Below are positions 1-8,359 of a stretch of DNA of 64,000 bases, one piece after another; within the stretch, counting starts at the first letter, position 1; the number at the start of each line of letters is the position of its first letter. The DNA comes from Flavobacterium proteolyticum (GTDB lineage Bacteria; Bacteroidota; Bacteroidia; Flavobacteriales; Flavobacteriaceae), in NCBI RefSeq assembly GCF_015223105.1, contig NZ_JADFTZ010000001.1:62001-126000 (forward strand). Direction: 5' to 3'. The position numbers were made by a program, and so were the translations under genes. A model generated the notes under the pieces. The model had not been told where the DNA came from, did no database searches, and saw nothing but the letters and a program-made list of their open reading frames with translations.

Positions 1-333
1 ATAGAAGCGGAAGTTAACATTATTTAGTTGGGAGAAGAAAGTTGGGAGTTTAAAATCTTGGCGTGCTTTTTTAAACACATAGACACATTAGATTTGTTTT
101 GTGTTGATTTTAGGCATTTCACTTTTCATAGGCAACATAAGAAATCCGTTTAAATCTGCGTTTTGCATTAGCAAATCTGTTCTATCCGCGTGCTAAATTT
201 TCTAACTTTAAAGATTTCTTCCATTTCTTAAATCTGTGTTCCAAAAATTTTGAATTTGTTTTTGAGATTTGTTTGGAATTTGGGATTTGTTATTTGGATT
301 TTAATTAATTTTGCAGTTCAAAATAGAAAAAAA
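1..333. other. intergenic region with low-complexity Flavobacterium-style repeats
   Basis: I see no credible gene here. The sequence is made of loosely repeated short phrases: two copies of a 'gttggga' phrase near the start, 'aaacacatagacacatt', and several variants of 'aaatctg/aaatccg' followed by 'cgcgtg'. From memory, phrases like these are common between genes of Flavobacterium genomes; I could not check this by search. The right end (about 280-313) holds the likely promoter of the small membrane protein gene. Confidence 0.6.
280..313 (+). promoter_or_regulatory. putative promoter of the small membrane protein / glycosyltransferase / sigma operon
   Basis: TAATTTTG at 306-313 matches the Bacteroidota -7 box TAnnTTTG. 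TTG at 280-282 (spacer 23) or 287-289 (spacer 16) could be the -33 element. It lies 20 bases before the ATG at 334. The whole region is rich in TTTG, so a chance match is possible. Confidence 0.4.
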
Positions 334-537
334 ATGAAACTTGTATTAGTAACCATTGGACTTTTAGGACTTGCGTTTGCAGGTATCGCGATAAAAATTT
401 GGGCAAAAAAAGACGGAAAATTCGCTGGAACTTGTGCTAGCCAAAGTCCGTTTTTGAATAAAGATGGAGAAAACTGTAGCTTTTGCGGAAAAACTCCAGA
501 ACAAATGAAAGACTGCAGCGAACCTTCGCACTCTTAA
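334..537 (+). CDS. small Cys-rich membrane-anchored protein
   Basis: A 67-residue protein of unknown function. Residues 3-18 form one hydrophobic helix (LVLVTIGLLGLAFAGIAI), followed by KK and a short soluble tail with four cysteines (TCAS, CSFCG, DCSE). The CSFCG motif could bind a metal or form a disulfide. I chose the ATG at 334 rather than the upstream start at 250 because the extra 28 residues are low-complexity and a promoter-like box lies between the two starts. I recall similar short proteins, annotated as membrane or secreted, in other flavobacteria beside the same genes. The gene is 12 bases upstream of the glycosyltransferase and probably cotranscribed with it. No function is assigned. 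Confidence 0.75.
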   Translation: MKLVLVTIGLLGLAFAGIAIKIWAKKDGKFAGTCASQSPFLNKDGENCSFCGKTPEQMKDCSEPSHS

Positions 538-549
538 TTTTCAAAATTT

Positions 550-1659
550 ATGATACTAACAATACTCTTAATCGCTTTTGCGGTTATCGTGTTTATTCAA
601 TTTATTTATTACCTTTTTATTTTCGGAAAATTTTCATTTGGTAAAAAAACCGAAGGAACTCCGAAACGTTTACCTATTTCAATCATTGTTTGTGCTAAAA
701 ACGAAGAAGAAAATATCAAAAAGTATTTTCAAACTTTGGTTACCCAAAACTATCCTGATTACGAAATTGTCTTAATTGACGATGCTTCGAGCGATGAAAC
801 TTTGGAATTATTTGAAAGTTACGAAAAGCAATATTCGAATGTAAAATTGGTAAAGGTTCAAAATAACGAAGCCTTTTGGGGTAATAAAAAATTCGCGTTA
901 ACATTAGGAATTAAAGCTGCAAAAAACGAGTATTTAGTATTTACCGATGCAGATTGTTATCCGGCTTCAAACGATTGGTTGTTGCAAATTTCGACTCAGT
1001 TTACCAAAGAAAAAACGATTGTTTTAGGTTATGGCGCTTACGAAAAAGTGAAGAATTCATTCCTTAACAAAATCATTCGTTTTGAAACAATGTTAACTGC
1101 TACACAATATTTTTCTTGGGCGAAAATTGGCAAACCTTATATGGGTGTTGGACGCAATTTAGCTTATAAAAAAGAAGAATTTTTCAATGTTCGTGGTTTT
1201 ATGGATCACATGAAAATTCGTTCGGGTGATGATGATTTATTTATCAATCAAGCAGCGACAAAGAAGAATACTGCAATTTTATACACGCCAGAAAGTTTTA
1301 CTTTTTCGGAACCAAAAACTACTTTTTCGTCTTGGGTGTATCAAAAAAGAAGACATGCTACGACTTCAAAATACTACAAAGGATTTGATAAATTTCAATT
1401 GGGATTATTTTTCTTTAGTCAGTTTTGGTTTTTAGTTTTGGCAATTGTTTTATTAGCATTTCAATTCCAATGGATGATTGTAACTGGAATAATCGTTTTT
1501 AGATATTTATTCACTTGGATTTCTTTAGGCTATGCCGCTGGAAAACTAAAAGAAAAAGATGTGATGTATTGGTATCCGATTATTGAAATTGTGCTTATCT
1601 TTACACAACTGAGCGTATTTTTTAGAAACCTCATCTCAAAACCTGTACATTGGAAGTAA
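550..1659 (+). CDS. family 2 glycosyltransferase, membrane-associated
   Basis: This is a 369-residue GT-A fold glycosyltransferase that should transfer a sugar from a nucleotide donor at the inner face of the membrane. An N-terminal membrane helix (about 1-25) precedes the GT2 catalytic domain. That domain shows SIIVCAKNEEENI, the first acidic motif DDASSDET, the metal-binding FTDADCYP and the acceptor-side RSGDDDLF. QKRRH replaces the processive QxxRW motif. Two or three hydrophobic helices close the C-terminus. Donor and product cannot be read from sequence. Its last 10 bases overlap the ECF sigma gene, which implies translational coupling. Confidence 0.88.
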   Translation: MILTILLIAFAVIVFIQFIYYLFIFGKFSFGKKTEGTPKRLPISIIVCAKNEEENIKKYFQTLVTQNYPDYEIVLIDDASSDETLELFESYEKQYSNVKLVKVQNNEAFWGNKKFALTLGIKAAKNEYLVFTDADCYPASNDWLLQISTQFTKEKTIVLGYGAYEKVKNSFLNKIIRFETMLTATQYFSWAKIGKPYMGVGRNLAYKKEEFFNVRGFMDHMKIRSGDDDLFINQAATKKNTAILYTPESFTFSEPKTTFSSWVYQKRRHATTSKYYKGFDKFQLGLFFFSQFWFLVLAIVLLAFQFQWMIVTGIIVFRYLFTWISLGYAAGKLKEKDVMYWYPIIEIVLIFTQLSVFFRNLISKPVHWK

Positions 1660-2213
1660 ATTCGGTAATTATTCAAGAAAACATTGAAAAAGCAAAAAAG
1701 GGAGACCAAGTTGCTTTCACGTTTTTATTGGACTTTTTCTGGAATGAAGTTTACGGATTCATGCTAAAACGCACCGAAAACGAAACCGATACCGAAGATA
1801 TTGTAATTGAAACTTTTGCAAAAGCTTTTGATAAAATCGCAACCTATAATCCCGAATATGGTTTTAATACTTGGTTGATTGCGATTGCAAAAAACGTTCA
1901 TATCGACATGCTTCGCAAAAAGAAATCGTCTTTATTTATTGAAATGAACGACGAAGAAGACCATCAAGCCTACAGCGTTGCTGATGATTCCAATTCTGCC
2001 GAAGATGAATTGATTATCGAGCAAAATCTAGCTCAATTACTACAATACATCAAACAATTAAAACCTGCTTATCAGGAAGTCATTCAAATGCGTTATTTTC
2101 AGGAAATGACGTATCAAGAAATGGCAGAACAAATTGATGAACCGCTGAATAACATCAAAATTAAATTGCTTAGAGCTAAGAAATTATTGGCGGAGATTAT
2201 TTCTGGAAAATAA
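1650..2213 (+). CDS. RNA polymerase sigma factor, ECF (sigma-70 family)
   Basis: A 187-residue ECF sigma factor. Region 2 includes the -10 recognition helix area (DTEDIVIETFAKAFDKI, then FNTWLIAIAKNVHIDMLRKK). Region 4 is at about 130-180 (YQEVIQMRYFQEMTYQEMAEQI, then IKIKLLRAKKLL) and forms the helix-turn-helix for the -35 element. The start is a TTG at 1650 that overlaps the end of the glycosyltransferase gene; no in-frame ATG would keep region 2 intact. No adjacent anti-sigma gene is visible, so control may be transcriptional or through the upstream membrane proteins. The regulon is unknown. Confidence 0.88.
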   Translation: MEVNSVIIQENIEKAKKGDQVAFTFLLDFFWNEVYGFMLKRTENETDTEDIVIETFAKAFDKIATYNPEYGFNTWLIAIAKNVHIDMLRKKKSSLFIEMNDEEDHQAYSVADDSNSAEDELIIEQNLAQLLQYIKQLKPAYQEVIQMRYFQEMTYQEMAEQIDEPLNNIKIKLLRAKKLLAEIISGK

Positions 2214-2270
2214 ACTTCTAAACAAATCTTAAAACTTTACATTCTTTTATAGAAATCCACCATTTCTAAT

Positions 2271-2278
2271 TATCTTTG
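2271..2278 (+). promoter_or_regulatory. -7 promoter box of lipA (TATCTTTG)
   Basis: TATCTTTG is an exact match to TAnnTTTG and ends 18 bases before the lipA ATG at 2297. It also argues against the in-frame TTG at 2276, which lies inside this box. I see no clear TTG at the -33 spacing. Confidence 0.6.
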
Positions 2279-2296
2279 CCTATCAAAATTTTGATT

Positions 2297-3172
2297 ATGG
2301 ACACGGCTATTGACAATGTTTTTCCACCCAGAGAACCCAAACCAAAATGGTTGCGCGTAAAATTACCAACCGGTAAAAACTACACCGAACTTAGAGGTTT
2401 AGTAGACAAATACAAACTGAATACGATTTGTACTTCGGGAAGTTGTCCTAATATGGGCGAATGTTGGGGCGAAGGAACGGCAACTTTCATGATTTTAGGA
2501 AATATTTGTACGCGTTCATGCGGCTTTTGTGGCGTAAAAACGGGTCGCCCTGAAGATGTGGATTGGGATGAACCTGAAAAAGTAGCGCGTTCTATCAAAA
2601 TTATGAACATCAAGCACGCGGTTATTACTAGCGTGGACCGTGATGATTTAAAAGATATGGGTTCGATTATTTGGGCAGAAACCGTGAAAGCGATTCGCCG
2701 AATGAATCCTAATACTACTTTAGAAACGTTAATTCCAGACTTTCAAGGGAATACTAGAAATTTAGATAGAATTATTGAAGTTGCTCCAGAAGTAGTTTCT
2801 CACAATATGGAAACTGTAAAACGATTAACTCGTGAAGTGCGTATTCAAGCGAAATACGAGAAAAGTTTAGAAGTGTTACGCTATTTAAAAGAACAAGGCA
2901 TCAAAAGAACAAAATCGGGCATTATGTTAGGTTTAGGTGAAACAGAAGAAGAAGTGATTCAAGTTTTACACGATTTAGCCGATGCAAAAGTCGATATTGT
3001 AACGATTGGCCAATACTTACAACCGAGTAAAAAACATTTACCGGTTAAAGAATACATCACGCCAGAACAATTTGCGAAATACGAACAAATAGGAAAAGAA
3101 TTAGGTTTTAGACATGTAGAAAGTGGCGCTTTAGTGCGTTCGTCTTATCACGCGGAGAAACACATTCACTAA
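2297..3172 (+). CDS. lipA: lipoyl synthase
   Basis: LipA is a radical SAM enzyme that inserts two sulfur atoms into protein-bound octanoyl groups, completing the lipoyl cofactor of 2-oxoacid dehydrogenases and the glycine cleavage system. Both iron-sulfur signatures are present: the auxiliary cluster motif [12 protein letters not shown] and the radical SAM motif CTRSCGFC. The C-terminal RSSYHAEK carries the conserved serine that binds the auxiliary cluster. At 291 residues it has the normal family length. The start is the ATG at 2297, just after a TATCTTTG promoter box. The partner gene lipB is about 48 kb away at 50868-51563. Confidence 0.96.
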   Translation: MDTAIDNVFPPREPKPKWLRVKLPTGKNYTELRGLVDKYKLNTICTSGSCPNMGECWGEGTATFMILGNICTRSCGFCGVKTGRPEDVDWDEPEKVARSIKIMNIKHAVITSVDRDDLKDMGSIIWAETVKAIRRMNPNTTLETLIPDFQGNTRNLDRIIEVAPEVVSHNMETVKRLTREVRIQAKYEKSLEVLRYLKEQGIKRTKSGIMLGLGETEEEVIQVLHDLADAKVDIVTIGQYLQPSKKHLPVKEYITPEQFAKYEQIGKELGFRHVESGALVRSSYHAEKHIH

Positions 3173-3209
3173 AAGTTCAAACTCAAGAACAAATTCAAAA
3201 TAAATAAAA

Positions 3210-4208
3210 TTGAAAACAAGAATTGCTATTAATGGTTTTGGAAGAATTGGACGTAATTTGTTCCGATTGCTTTTGAATCATCCTACTATTGAAGTAGTTG
3301 CCATCAATGACATTGCGGATAACAAAACAATGGCACATTTGGTAAAATACGATAGCATTCACGGTGTTTTAAATCATAAGGTTTCGTTTTCTGAGGATTC
3401 GGTTATCATTGACGATAAATCCTACTTGTTTTTTCACGAAAGAGAAATTAAAAATTTAGATTGGAAATCCGCAAACGTAGATATTGTTATAGAATCGACT
3501 GGAAAATTCAAAACGTTTGAAGAAATTAACCAACACATTTTAGCTGGAGCGAAAAAGGTTATTCTTTCGGCACCGTCTGAAGTGGATGAAATAAAAACCG
3601 TTGTTTTAGGTGTAAATGAACACATTTTAGATGGAAGTGAAACCATAATTTCCAACGCAAGTTGTACGACAAATAACGCAGCTCCAATGATTAAAATCAT
3701 TCAAGAATTGTGCGAAATTGAGCAAGCGTACATCACCACGGTTCACTCCTACACTACTGACCAGAGTTTACACGATCAACCGCATAAAGATTTACGCAGA
3801 GCTCGTGGAGCTGCACAATCGATTGTTCCTACAACAACTGGAGCAGCAAAAGCATTAACAAAAATTTTCCCAGAATTAGAAGGAAAAATGGGTGGTTGTG
3901 GTATTCGCGTTCCGGTTCCAGATGGTTCGTTGACCGATATTACTTTTAATGTAAAACGACAAGTTTCAATCGAGGAAATCAATCAAGCATTCAAAAAAGC
4001 TTCTGAAACTAATTTCAAAGGTATTTTAGATTACACCGAAGACCCAATCGTTTCTGTTGATATTATTGGGAATCAAAACTCTTGTTTATTTGACGCTCAA
4101 CTAACTTCTGTTATTGACAAAATGGTAAAAATTGTAGGTTGGTACGACAACGAAATTGGCTATTCTTCTCGATTAATTGATTTAATTACATTCGTTTCTA
4201 AAAAATAA
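3210..4208 (+). CDS. gap: glyceraldehyde-3-phosphate dehydrogenase, type I
   Basis: GAPDH oxidises glyceraldehyde 3-phosphate with NAD(P) and phosphate to 1,3-bisphosphoglycerate in glycolysis and gluconeogenesis. The Rossmann motif INGFGRIGR is at residues 7-15. The catalytic cysteine is C152 in SNASCTTNN, with the active-site histidine in TVHSYTTDQ. The C-terminal WYDNEIGYSSR is standard, and 332 residues is the usual length. Translation appears to begin at a TTG; the next in-frame ATG would remove the nucleotide-binding motif. It sits 37 bases after lipA with no terminator between. Flavobacteria often carry a second gap gene, so whether this copy is glycolytic or gluconeogenic is not decided by sequence. 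Confidence 0.95.
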   Translation: MKTRIAINGFGRIGRNLFRLLLNHPTIEVVAINDIADNKTMAHLVKYDSIHGVLNHKVSFSEDSVIIDDKSYLFFHEREIKNLDWKSANVDIVIESTGKFKTFEEINQHILAGAKKVILSAPSEVDEIKTVVLGVNEHILDGSETIISNASCTTNNAAPMIKIIQELCEIEQAYITTVHSYTTDQSLHDQPHKDLRRARGAAQSIVPTTTGAAKALTKIFPELEGKMGGCGIRVPVPDGSLTDITFNVKRQVSIEEINQAFKKASETNFKGILDYTEDPIVSVDIIGNQNSCLFDAQLTSVIDKMVKIVGWYDNEIGYSSRLIDLITFVSKK

Positions 4209-4244
4209 AGTTTTTATTATCGCTAAAAAACTTTAAATTGCAGG

Positions 4245-4256
4245 GTTAAATTTAAC
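4245..4256. promoter_or_regulatory. 12-bp perfect palindrome upstream of the histidine kinase gene
   Basis: GTTAAATTTAAC is a perfect 12-bp palindrome 11 bases before the TTG start at 4268. It could be an operator or a chance match in AT-rich DNA. No standard TAnnTTTG box lies in this gap. Confidence 0.25.
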
Positions 4257-4267
4257 TCAGGCATTTC

Positions 4268-6478
4268 TTGATTAAACGACTTTTCATATTATTTCTATTC
4301 GTAACTATAAATGGTTACACACAGTCTGTCTACAAAGATGCTGGAAAAATAAGTGATAGCACCGATTATTACTTAGAAATTGGCTTGTTCAATAAAGAAG
4401 CCAAAAAATCCTATACTAAAGCTATTTTGTATACCGAAAAAGCTATTGAATATGCCAAAGCAAATAATCTAGACAACAAACTTGCTGACTGTTATTTGCA
4501 ACTAGCCACCATTTTTTACGAACTTGAAAAAAATGATTTAGCAATCGATTATTACATCAGAGCTATTAGTATTTACAGTAAAGGAGAGCCTAATTCAAAT
4601 ATTGCGCTTTCCTACTATGGTTTAGGAAAATGCTATCTTAAGAAAAACAATATTGCTTTTGCTGAAATTTATTTTGAAAAGGCTACTGTTATTTACAAAA
4701 AATTAAATTTCCTTGAAGCTATTGAGTTAATTAACCTTCAAAAAGCTATTATTAAAAAAGAAAAAGGAAATATTAACGAAGCTAGTAACATTTTAAAAGG
4801 TGTTGTAGAAAATATAAGTGATGATGCGTTGCTAAGTACAAAAACCGAAGCATATATTCAGTTAGGAGAAATTGAAATTTTAAAGAAAAATTATCCGCAA
4901 GCCATTAACTATTTAAATCTTGCCAATCAAACAAACGAAGCTAATAATAACGATTATCAACTTACGAAGCGTATTTACAAACTCTTAAGTACGACTTATG
5001 AAAAAAACAAAAACATTTCAAGCTCTAATTTATATTTAAAAAAATATGCCGATTTAACGGATTCAATTGGTAAATATTACAACAATTACGTTGCTGAAAA
5101 CACGGTTGATAAAATTCAATTTGACAAACAACTAAAGACGATTGAACAATTAGACAAAGAGAAAAAAAGTCAGCAAAAAACATTACGTTTTTCTAAGTTA
5201 ATTAGTATTTTGAGTATTGCTTTGATCTCGATTTTATCGCTACTGAGTTTATCGTTATACAAAAACAATAAAATTAGAATTAGCACGAATAAACTTCTAA
5301 AGGAGAAAAACAGAGAATTAACTATAGAAAAAGATAAAGCAGAACGAGCATCAAAAGCAAGGGCTGATTTCTTATCAACCGTAAGTCACGAACTTCGTAC
5401 TCCTTTAAATGCAATTAATGGGATTACTTATCTTTTATTGCAAGAAAAACCAAAAGCTAGTCAGTTAAATTACCTGAAATCACTTGAGTTTTCTGGAAAT
5501 TATCTATTAAATTTCATTAATGACATTTTAGAAATCAATCGTTTGGAATCAGACAAAGTGGTGATTGAGAAAATCAATTTTAATTTATCTGAGCTTACTG
5601 AAAATATTGTAACTTCTTTCAAAGAATTCATTCACGAAAACAATATTAAATGTCATCTTCATATTGATAAATCTATTGACTTCAATTTAAAAGGCGACCC
5701 TACAAAACTTTCTCAAATTTTAATTAATTTATTAAATAATGCCATCAAATTCAGTAAAAATGGTGATGTTTGGTGCACCATCAAAAAGAGAGAAGAAACA
5801 GATGAAAATGTGACGCTTTATTTTGAAATTAAAGACAACGGAATCGGGATTCCAAAAGACAAACAAGACGCTATTTTTGATAGTTTTAGTCAAGGTTCGG
5901 TTGAAATTAACCGCACTTATGGCGGAACGGGTCTTGGACTTTCCATTGTGAAGAAAATCTTAGAATTAATGGGTAGTCAAATTCATCTTTACAGTGAATC
6001 TGGAAAAGGAAGTACTTTTAGTTTTGAATTACAATTTGAAAAAGGAATAGCAAACAAAGTAAAAGAAGAAGTTATAAAACCTTCTCAATCGCTATTGACT
6101 GAGAAAAAAGTATTATTAGTTGAGGACAACAAAATCAACCAAATGATTACACAGAAAATGCTTGAAAAAAGAGGTATTTCTTGCAATATTATAGATAATG
6201 GTGAAGATGCTATCGAAGATGTAAAGATCAACAACTATGATTTAATCCTTATGGACGTTCATTTACCAGGAATCAACGGAACAGAAGCTACCAGTGAAAT
6301 TAGAAAATTCAACAACCATATTCCTATCGTGGCATTAACAGCAATCTCCTTAAATGAAAATAGAGAAATGCTCTTGTCCTATGGTATGAATGAAGTAATT
6401 ACCAAACCTTTTGAACCAGAGCATTTCTTTACCATTGTTACCAAATACTTAACTAGTACTGAGCAATCAAATTCTTAA
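4268..6478 (+). CDS. hybrid sensor histidine kinase with TPR input domain and receiver
   Basis: A 736-residue inner-membrane two-component sensor. Order: signal peptide or first helix (1-19), a periplasmic array of TPR-like helical repeats (about 30-270), one membrane helix (about 308-328), a short coiled coil, then HisKA with the phosphoacceptor H374 in VSHELRTPLNAI. The HATPase domain follows, with an N box in LINLLNNAIKF, G1 in DNGIGIP and G2 in GGTGLGLSI. A C-terminal receiver domain (about 610-730) has acceptor D663 in ILMDVHLPG. Phosphate would pass from H374 to D663. No output regulator is adjacent, so the partner is unknown. The start is TTG at 4268, which gives a normal signal peptide. 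The 3' end overlaps the convergent punA by 26 bases. Confidence 0.92.
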   Translation: MIKRLFILFLFVTINGYTQSVYKDAGKISDSTDYYLEIGLFNKEAKKSYTKAILYTEKAIEYAKANNLDNKLADCYLQLATIFYELEKNDLAIDYYIRAISIYSKGEPNSNIALSYYGLGKCYLKKNNIAFAEIYFEKATVIYKKLNFLEAIELINLQKAIIKKEKGNINEASNILKGVVENISDDALLSTKTEAYIQLGEIEILKKNYPQAINYLNLANQTNEANNNDYQLTKRIYKLLSTTYEKNKNISSSNLYLKKYADLTDSIGKYYNNYVAENTVDKIQFDKQLKTIEQLDKEKKSQQKTLRFSKLISILSIALISILSLLSLSLYKNNKIRISTNKLLKEKNRELTIEKDKAERASKARADFLSTVSHELRTPLNAINGITYLLLQEKPKASQLNYLKSLEFSGNYLLNFINDILEINRLESDKVVIEKINFNLSELTENIVTSFKEFIHENNIKCHLHIDKSIDFNLKGDPTKLSQILINLLNNAIKFSKNGDVWCTIKKREETDENVTLYFEIKDNGIGIPKDKQDAIFDSFSQGSVEINRTYGGTGLGLSIVKKILELMGSQIHLYSESGKGSTFSFELQFEKGIANKVKEEVIKPSQSLLTEKKVLLVEDNKINQMITQKMLEKRGISCNIIDNGEDAIEDVKINNYDLILMDVHLPGINGTEATSEIRKFNNHIPIVALTAISLNENREMLLSYGMNEVITKPFEPEHFFTIVTKYLTSTEQSNS

Positions 6479-7265
6479 TTAGATTTCTTACATGAGGCTC
6501 AGCTTTTTTAGCAGCTTCTAAAACCTCATCATGGTTAACTTCTTCAATATTATCTTCGTCACCCATATCCGTAATTACAGAAACTCCAAAGCATTCCATA
6601 TTCATGTGACGCGCCACAATCACTTCTGGAACAGTTGACATTCCAACGCAATCAGCACCCAATACTTTTACCATTTTATATTCGGCAAGCGTTTCGAATG
6701 TTGGTCCTTGTAACCCTAAATAAATTCCTGTTTTCAGGTATAGATTTAAATCTTCAGCCAATTCAAATGCTTTTTCAATCATAGCTTTAGAATACGGTTC
6801 GCTCATATTTACGAATCTTGGTCCAAAACGTTCATCGTTATGTCCTCTTAAAGGATGTTCAGGCATCATATTAATATGATCTGTAATAACAACAACATCT
6901 CCAACAACATATTCCGGATTAACACCTCCCGAAGCATTTGACACAACTAACTTCTCAACTCCTAAATATTTCATCACACGAACTGGAAACGTTACTTGTT
7001 TCATATCGTATCCTTCATAAAAATGAAAACGTCCTTGCATCGCCACTACTTTTTTTCCTTGAATCGTTCCAAAAACCAAAGCACCTTGATGACCTTGCAC
7101 CGTTGAAACTGGAAAATTTGGAATTTCCGAATAAGGCAAAGTATGTTCGATTGCAATATCTGCTGTAAATCCACCTAATCCTGAACCTAAAATCACGCCG
7201 TATTCTGGAGTGAAATTGGTTTTATCTTTAATGTAACTAACTGTTTCTTGAACTTTGTCCCACAT
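6453..7265 (-). CDS. punA: purine-nucleoside phosphorylase, trimeric type I
   Basis: The enzyme cleaves purine (deoxy)nucleosides with phosphate to free base and (deoxy)ribose 1-phosphate for purine salvage. The 270-residue protein has the phosphate loop GSGLGG, the family motif VSNASGGVNPEYVVGD and the base-binding glutamate in GPTFETLAEY. The residue aligned with human Asn243 is Asp (VSVITDMG), which may alter base preference. It is translated from the same strand as lpxK and its start overlaps the lpxK end by 29 bases, indicating coupled expression. Its 3' end overlaps the convergent histidine kinase gene. Confidence 0.93.
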   Translation of the reverse strand: MWDKVQETVSYIKDKTNFTPEYGVILGSGLGGFTADIAIEHTLPYSEIPNFPVSTVQGHQGALVFGTIQGKKVVAMQGRFHFYEGYDMKQVTFPVRVMKYLGVEKLVVSNASGGVNPEYVVGDVVVITDHINMMPEHPLRGHNDERFGPRFVNMSEPYSKAMIEKAFELAEDLNLYLKTGIYLGLQGPTFETLAEYKMVKVLGADCVGMSTVPEVIVARHMNMECFGVSVITDMGDEDNIEEVNHDEVLEAAKKAEPHVRNLIKNLIAQY

Positions 7266-8250
7266 AATCTTCTATCGTTTTATCAATGTTTGTATTTAAA
7301 AAAGTTGATTTTATTGGTAAATAAAACAATTGCGCTTTTGGCAATAATCCGTTTAAACGAACAAAATCTTTTTCTGTTGTAATTATTTTTCTTCCGTTGG
7401 CCTTTGCCAAAATTTGTTCACAATCTTGCTTCGAAAAATGATGATGATCTGGAAATACCAAAGTTTCATCTGTTTCATTTTTTAGAAAATCGAAGAATAA
7501 TTTAGGTTTTGCAATTCCGGCCACCAACACTTTGCTTTCCGATTGAATTTCCGAAACCAACAATTGACTATCATTTCCAAAAACAAAATCGTCGTACTGA
7601 ATTGTAGTAAAGAAAACTTCCTGCTTTACCTTTAACTTTTCTCTGATTTTCTGCTGCGCAATTTCGGACAAATCATTCGGACATTTTGTGACAATTATCA
7701 TATCGGCACGTTTTTTTCCTGAAGAAGGTTCGCGTAAATTCCCGAAAGGCAAAATATAATCATCACAGAACAAATCATCGTAAGCCGTGAGCAAAATATA
7801 AAATCCTGCTTTTACTTTTCTGTGCTGAAAAGCGTCGTCTAGTAAAATAACATCAGGTTTGTTTGAAAGCTGTAGTAAATTTTCAATTCCGTTTTTTCTA
7901 TTCGCATCAACTGCTACTTGAATATTTGGAAATTTCGAATAAAACTGAAATGGTTCATCACCAATAGAACTCGCACTAGCATTTTCATCAGCTAAAACAA
8001 AACCTTCGGTTGAACGTTTATAACCGCGACTCAAAACCGAAACTTTATATTTATCAGAAAGCAATCGGATTAAATATTCGATTTGAGGTGTTTTTCCTGT
8101 TCCGCCAACACTTAGATTTCCTACTGCAATTATAGGTATATCAAAAGAAGAACTCTTGAAAATGCCTTTGTCATACAGCCAATTTCGGATATAAGTAATG
8201 AGCCAATACAAAAAGGCCAAAGGGAAAAGTATTTTTCGTAACAAAATCAT
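7237..8250 (-). CDS. lpxK: tetraacyldisaccharide 4'-kinase
   Basis: LpxK phosphorylates the 4' position of the lipid A disaccharide at the inner membrane, the sixth step of the Raetz pathway. The 337-residue protein has an N-terminal membrane helix (about 4-22) and the family's Walker A loop GNLSVGGTGKTP at about residues 43-54. It also has the acidic DDAFQHRKV motif and the C-terminal TTEKDFVRL. Length is normal. It heads a two-gene unit with punA, an association that does not suggest a shared pathway. The 109 bases to the divergent Nif3-like gene hold the promoters of both directions, but I could not recognise a clean TAnnTTTG box for either. Confidence 0.95.
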   Translation of the reverse strand: MILLRKILFPLAFLYWLITYIRNWLYDKGIFKSSSFDIPIIAVGNLSVGGTGKTPQIEYLIRLLSDKYKVSVLSRGYKRSTEGFVLADENASASSIGDEPFQFYSKFPNIQVAVDANRKNGIENLLQLSNKPDVILLDDAFQHRKVKAGFYILLTAYDDLFCDDYILPFGNLREPSSGKKRADMIIVTKCPNDLSEIAQQKIREKLKVKQEVFFTTIQYDDFVFGNDSQLLVSEIQSESKVLVAGIAKPKLFFDFLKNETDETLVFPDHHHFSKQDCEQILAKANGRKIITTEKDFVRLNGLLPKAQLFYLPIKSTFLNTNIDKTIEDYVGQSSRNS

Positions 8251-8359
8251 ATTACGAAAGTATAATAAATTATCTTTATATTAAAGTTTATGCTATTTAT
8301 CATTTCATTTCTAACGACTATTTCGTTAATTTGTATAAACATTTTTTAAATTTCGTATC

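Noticed and set aside
2276..2296. Upstream TTG start for lipA
   Set aside because: The TTG is part of the TATCTTTG promoter box, and homologues start near the ATG at 2297.
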